A stretch of DNA of 8,733 nucleotides from Pseudomonadota bacterium (GTDB lineage: Bacteria > Myxococcota_A > UBA796 > SXON01): contig SXOM01000571.1 of the NCBI GenBank assembly GCA_005776735.1, forward strand, positions 1-8,733. Reading direction: 5' to 3'. Of this stretch, positions 5,746-8,733 are shown piece by piece (position 1 is the first letter of the stretch; every line of letters begins with the position of its first letter). The position numbers and the translations under genes are program-made. The notes below the pieces were generated by a model, which worked only from the letters and a program-made list of their open reading frames with translations, was not told the DNA's origin and searched no databases.

Positions 5746-7047
5746 ATGGCGCTTGACGCGGCGGCGCGTACGCACGCCGGCAAGACGCGGACCTCCAACG
5801 AGGACGCGTGGTTGTGCCGTCCGGCGGCCGGTCTTTTTGCGGTGGTCGACGGTCTCGGGGGCGAAGAAGCGGGCGAGGTCGCCGCGGCGATCGCGGTGGC
5901 GGCCATCGCAGAGGTGCCCGACCTGCCCGACCTGCCGGGCGAGACCATCCTCGCCCAGGCGCTCCGTGTCGCCCGCGACCGGGTGCTCGACGAAGCCGAC
6001 CGCGACGAAAAGAAGGACGGCATGGGCGCGGTGGCGACCGCGCTGCGCTTCGACGACGCGGGCCAGGTCGTCTCGATCGCGCATGTCGGCGACACCCGCG
6101 CCTACCTCGTCCACGCGGGCGGGGTCCGGGTGCTCACCCACGACCATGTCGCCGAGGGGCCGGCCGGCAAGAAGCGGCAGGTCGCGCGCGATCTCGGCCG
6201 CCGCGACCTCAAGGGCGAGTGGGTGGAGACCTCCCGGGCGCGGGTCGCCCGGGGCGACCTGCTCGTCCTCTGCAGCGATGGGCTGCACGACGTGGTCGGC
6301 GCCGAGGAGCTGGCGAACGAGCTGCTCCGGCTCCGCGCCGAAGCCAAGAGCGCCGACGCCGTGGCCACGCGCCTCGTCGGGATGGCGTTGTCGGGCGGCG
6401 GGCCGGACAACGTGACCGTGGTGGCGGTGCGGGTGGGGCGGTTCCGGCGGGGGGCGCCGGTGGGCCCGCGGGCGCGCGTATGGGCCGTCGGCGCCGTGGT
6501 CGCCGCGCTCGCGCTCGGTGCGGGGGCGTGGTGGCTGGGGCGTGCCGCGCCGACCGGACTGCCCGCCGCCGTCACGGGCGACGGCCGGGTGATCGTCGCG
6601 GAGGTGCTCGGGTTCGGCGCCGGTGCGTCCACCGTGGTCGCCGAGGGGGCGACCTTCGCCGTCGTGGGCGCGCGGATGGCCGGCAGCGATTGGAGCATCG
6701 AGGTGGCCCCCGGCGGGGCGGCGCGGCTCGAGCGTGTCGTCCTCGCGCCGGAGCGTGAAGTGGCGGTGGCGGTCGGGCCGGGCGCCGAGCTGCTCGTCCG
6801 CGACGTGCGGCTGGAGTCGGGGCGCCTGCGCCTGCGGGTGCCCGAGGGGGGCCGCGTGGTGCTCGAGCACCTGGTCCTCCCGAGCGCCGAGGCCCTGGTC
6901 GTCGAGGGGGCCGGGGTCGTCGCGCGCACGGACGTGCGCGTGGCCAACGAGGTCCTCCCCGCCCCCGGTGCGCCGGGGGCGCCGCCGCCGGCGCCCGGTG
7001 CGCCCTCGTCGGGTGCGTCCGACCCTCCCGTGGAGCCCACGCCGTGA
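5746..7047 (+). CDS. Membrane-anchored PP2C-family Ser/Thr phosphatase with extracytoplasmic repeats
   Basis: 433 aa. The cytoplasmic PP2C (PPM) catalytic domain is at 1-232, with all main motifs: TSNEDAW 16-22, VDGLGGEEAGE 34-44, HVGDTRAYL 113-121, CSDGLHDVV 176-184 and GGPDNVTVV 218-226. D20, D35, D178 and D221 are the expected metal ligands. It would remove phosphate from Ser/Thr residues, opposing a kinase. One transmembrane helix lies at about 245-264, after a basic GRFRRG region, so the rest is outside. That part (266-402) carries four spaced repeats of the form V-x-P/G-G...L/V-x-x-V-x-L starting near residues 320, 343, 365 and 386, suggesting a small beta-helix. A Pro/Ala-rich tail follows (403-433). 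Actinobacterial PstP has the same catalytic-TM-outside plan. The ATG lies 3 nt after the previous stop codon, with GGTGA at 5738-5742 as a weak ribosome site. Its stop overlaps the next start (GTGA). Confidence 0.92.
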   Translation: MALDAAARTHAGKTRTSNEDAWLCRPAAGLFAVVDGLGGEEAGEVAAAIAVAAIAEVPDLPDLPGETILAQALRVARDRVLDEADRDEKKDGMGAVATALRFDDAGQVVSIAHVGDTRAYLVHAGGVRVLTHDHVAEGPAGKKRQVARDLGRRDLKGEWVETSRARVARGDLLVLCSDGLHDVVGAEELANELLRLRAEAKSADAVATRLVGMALSGGGPDNVTVVAVRVGRFRRGAPVGPRARVWAVGAVVAALALGAGAWWLGRAAPTGLPAAVTGDGRVIVAEVLGFGAGASTVVAEGATFAVVGARMAGSDWSIEVAPGGAARLERVVLAPEREVAVAVGPGAELLVRDVRLESGRLRLRVPEGGRVVLEHLVLPSAEALVVEGAGVVARTDVRVANEVLPAPGAPGAPPPAPGAPSSGASDPPVEPTP

Positions 7048-8733
7048 TCCTGCGCCTGGTGGAGCCGCTGCTCCTGGTCATCGTCGCCCTGGTGGCGCCG
7101 TGGTTCGCGATGCACGCCCTCGACGGGAGCCTCGCCGCGGCGGCGCTGCGCGGGGAGACCGGCGACGCCGAGGCCCTGCGGAGCATGCTCCGCACGGCGG
7201 GGTGGCAGTTCGCGGGGGGCGGCGTGATCCTCGCGGCCGCGCGCGCGTACGGCCTCTTCGTGCGCCGGGGTCACACCATCCTCACCCCGCTGTCGTTGCC
7301 CGCGGCCTACTCCGCGCTTGCGCTGGGGTTCGCGCTGCAGGCGGGCTTCGGGTCTCCCTACCTCGCGAATTGGCCGGGTCCGGCGTTCGGCTCCGGCGTA
7401 CTCGTCGCGGGCGCGGCGGCGGCGGCGGTGCTCCTGGTCCCCGGCGACGTGGGCGGCCTGCTCTTCCGGGCGCGGTGGGGGCTCCTCGCGGTCGCCGTCG
7501 CCCTGGTGGGGCTGCTGGCCGCGTTCGGCACCGCGCCGGGCAGCTCGGGGCAGACCATCAACCTCTGGGGCTTCCAGCCCATCGAGGTCGTGAAGCTGTG
7601 CGTGGTGTTGTCCATCGGCGCGACCCTCGGTGCGCGGGCGTCGAAGCTTCGGTGGCACCGCGCGGGTCCGGCGTGGTTGCGCTTCCCGCGGCCGCGGCTG
7701 CTCCTGGTGGCCACCGCCATCCTCGTGGCGGGGTGGGCCGCCCTGTTCGCGGTCAAGGACTTCGGCCCCACGCTCATCCTCGCGTTCGTGTCGCTCGGCC
7801 TGTTCTTCGTGGTCACGCGCTCGCCCGCGTGGGTGGCGGTGGCCCTGGGGGTCACCGCGGCGCTGTTGGCGGCGTTCTGGGTCAACCCCGACCTCGCCCC
7901 GTCGAGCTCGCTCGCGCTCCGGGTCGACATGTGGCGCGACCCGTGGCTCAACGCCCGCCCCCACGGAGACCAGCTCGCGATGGCGCGCTGGGCCATGGCC
8001 GCGGGGGGCGGCCTCGGGAACGGGGTGGGTGCCGGGGTGCCGGGGGCGTTGCCGGCTGGCCACACCGACCTCATCTACGCCCACCTGGTCGAGGTCCTGG
8101 GTCACGCGGGCGGGGTGCTCTACCTCGTGCTCCTCGGCATCTCGGTGCTCGACGGCCTGCGGGTCGCGGCCTTCAACCGTACGCCCGAGCGGGTGATGAT
8201 GGCCGCGGCTCTGGGGCTCTTGCTCGCGGGGCAGGCCACGGTGATCCTCGGCGGCACGCTCGGCTTCTTCCCGCTCACCGGCGTGGTGGTCCCGTTCTTG
8301 TCGTCGGGCAAGACCGGCACCGTCGCCCTCACGGTGGTGGTGGCCTTGCTCGTGCGCCTCGGGGAGGACGCACTCTACGCCCACGACACCGAAGAGCTCG
8401 CCGAGCTGCGGCGTGGGGTGCACCAGCTCCGCGCCGGGCTCGTGGGGGTGGCCCTCCTGCTTGCGTGGGGCACCGGCGTGCACGCGCTCCTCGGGCGCGA
8501 CCAGACCACGCTCCGCGCGGTGATCACCACGCTCGGCGACGGCACCCCCGTCGCGCAGCACGATCCGCGGCTGCGCGTGCTCGCCCGCCAGGTGCGGCGC
8601 GGGTCGCTGCTCGACCGCAACGGCGAGGTCCTGGCAGCCTCGCCGGCGGCCGGCGCGCGTGTGAACCCGCTCGGCGACGCCATGGGCACGGTCCTCGGCC
8701 CCGCGGACGGCGGCCTCGGGCGCGCGCGGTGGC
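7044..8733 (+). CDS. SEDS (FtsW/RodA) glycosyltransferase fused in frame to a class B PBP; right end cut off
   Basis: 563 codons are visible and the frame continues past the window. Residues ~5-440 are a SEDS polytopic membrane protein, the peptidoglycan polymerase of elongation or division: about ten hydrophobic segments, GFQPIEVVKL 176-185 (family QPSE), KDFGPTLIL 238-246, GGGLGNGVGAG 321-331, HTDLIYAHLVEVLG 340-353 (D342 corresponds to the proposed catalytic Asp), and PLTGVVVPFLSSG 410-422. After a charged linker (440-462) comes one more transmembrane helix (463-483), then DPRLRVLARQ 507-516 and RRGSLLDRNGEVLAAS 518-533, the classical start of a class B PBP (RG-x-I-x-DRNG-x-x-LA-x-S). No stop codon separates the two parts. 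The transpeptidase domain must lie right of the window. The start is GTG 7044, overlapping the phosphatase stop, with GGAG 8 nt upstream at 7032-7035. Whether it serves elongation or division cannot be read from this. The fusion would give both enzyme activities of wall synthesis in one chain. Confidence 0.9.
   Translation, partial: MILRLVEPLLLVIVALVAPWFAMHALDGSLAAAALRGETGDAEALRSMLRTAGWQFAGGGVILAAARAYGLFVRRGHTILTPLSLPAAYSALALGFALQAGFGSPYLANWPGPAFGSGVLVAGAAAAAVLLVPGDVGGLLFRARWGLLAVAVALVGLLAAFGTAPGSSGQTINLWGFQPIEVVKLCVVLSIGATLGARASKLRWHRAGPAWLRFPRPRLLLVATAILVAGWAALFAVKDFGPTLILAFVSLGLFFVVTRSPAWVAVALGVTAALLAAFWVNPDLAPSSSLALRVDMWRDPWLNARPHGDQLAMARWAMAAGGGLGNGVGAGVPGALPAGHTDLIYAHLVEVLGHAGGVLYLVLLGISVLDGLRVAAFNRTPERVMMAAALGLLLAGQATVILGGTLGFFPLTGVVVPFLSSGKTGTVALTVVVALLVRLGEDALYAHDTEELAELRRGVHQLRAGLVGVALLLAWGTGVHALLGRDQTTLRAVITTLGDGTPVAQHDPRLRVLARQVRRGSLLDRNGEVLAASPAAGARVNPLGDAMGTVLGPADGGLGRARW

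Noticed and set aside
4759..6870. Very long open frame on the minus strand (about 700 codons)
   Set aside because: It is antisense to the FhaA-like and PP2C genes, and its product is low-complexity Arg/His/Pro/Ala-rich with no recognisable domain. Such frames arise from high third-position GC on the opposite strand.
6964..7004. Repeated CCCGGTGCGCC in the phosphatase gene's 3' end
   Set aside because: Two copies encode a Pro-Gly-Ala low-complexity tail; this is a protein-composition effect rather than a DNA repeat element.
6102..8561. Open frame of about 820 codons on the minus strand
   Set aside because: Antisense to the phosphatase and SEDS genes, with His/Arg/Glu/Pro-rich low-complexity translation and no motif; the plus-strand genes have full family signatures.

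Overview
The window is very GC-rich and gene-dense, with long open frames and strong third-position GC bias. It starts inside a 5S rRNA gene (the end of an rRNA operon) and ends inside a cell-wall synthesis gene. The lipoprotein with a von Willebrand A domain, the FHA-GGDEF protein and the overall composition suggest Myxococcota or a related deltaproteobacterial lineage. This is inference: no phylogenetic marker is complete, and the PP2C/SEDS/PBP gene order is best known from Actinobacteria.

Layout: (1) 1-83, the 3' part of 5S rRNA, followed by a strong hairpin terminator at 91-124. (2) 200-1225 (+), a secreted lipoprotein with a vWA/MIDAS domain. (3) 1236-2840 (-), a family-2 glycosyltransferase with a long C-terminal extension, convergent with the lipoprotein and separated from it by 10 nt and a hairpin. 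(4) 2938-4017 (+), an FHA-GGDEF diguanylate cyclase, divergent from the glycosyltransferase. (5) 4202 to the right edge (+), a tightly packed operon opened by a strong Shine-Dalgarno site (AGGAGG). It holds two FhaA-like proteins (an FhaA_N/DUF3662-like region plus an FHA domain), a membrane-anchored PP2C phosphatase, and a SEDS glycosyltransferase that runs in frame into the start of a class B penicillin-binding protein. The junctions are ATGA overlap, 3-nt gap and GTGA overlap, which points to translational coupling.

How the genes may work together: in Actinobacteria the order fhaA-fhaB-pstP-rodA-pbpA-pknA-pknB links Ser/Thr phosphorylation to peptidoglycan synthesis. The operon here has a similar arrangement: FHA proteins as phosphothreonine readers, PP2C as the eraser, SEDS-PBP as the synthase. 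No kinase is visible; it would be expected beyond the right edge or elsewhere. An FHA-controlled c-di-GMP synthase immediately upstream suggests that the same phospho-signal could also feed c-di-GMP. The most notable observations are the SEDS-PBP fusion, the tandem FhaA-like proteins with differently degenerate FHA motifs, the beta-helix-like repeats outside the membrane in the phosphatase, and the diguanylate cyclase next to the cluster. No mobile element, CRISPR array or tRNA was seen.
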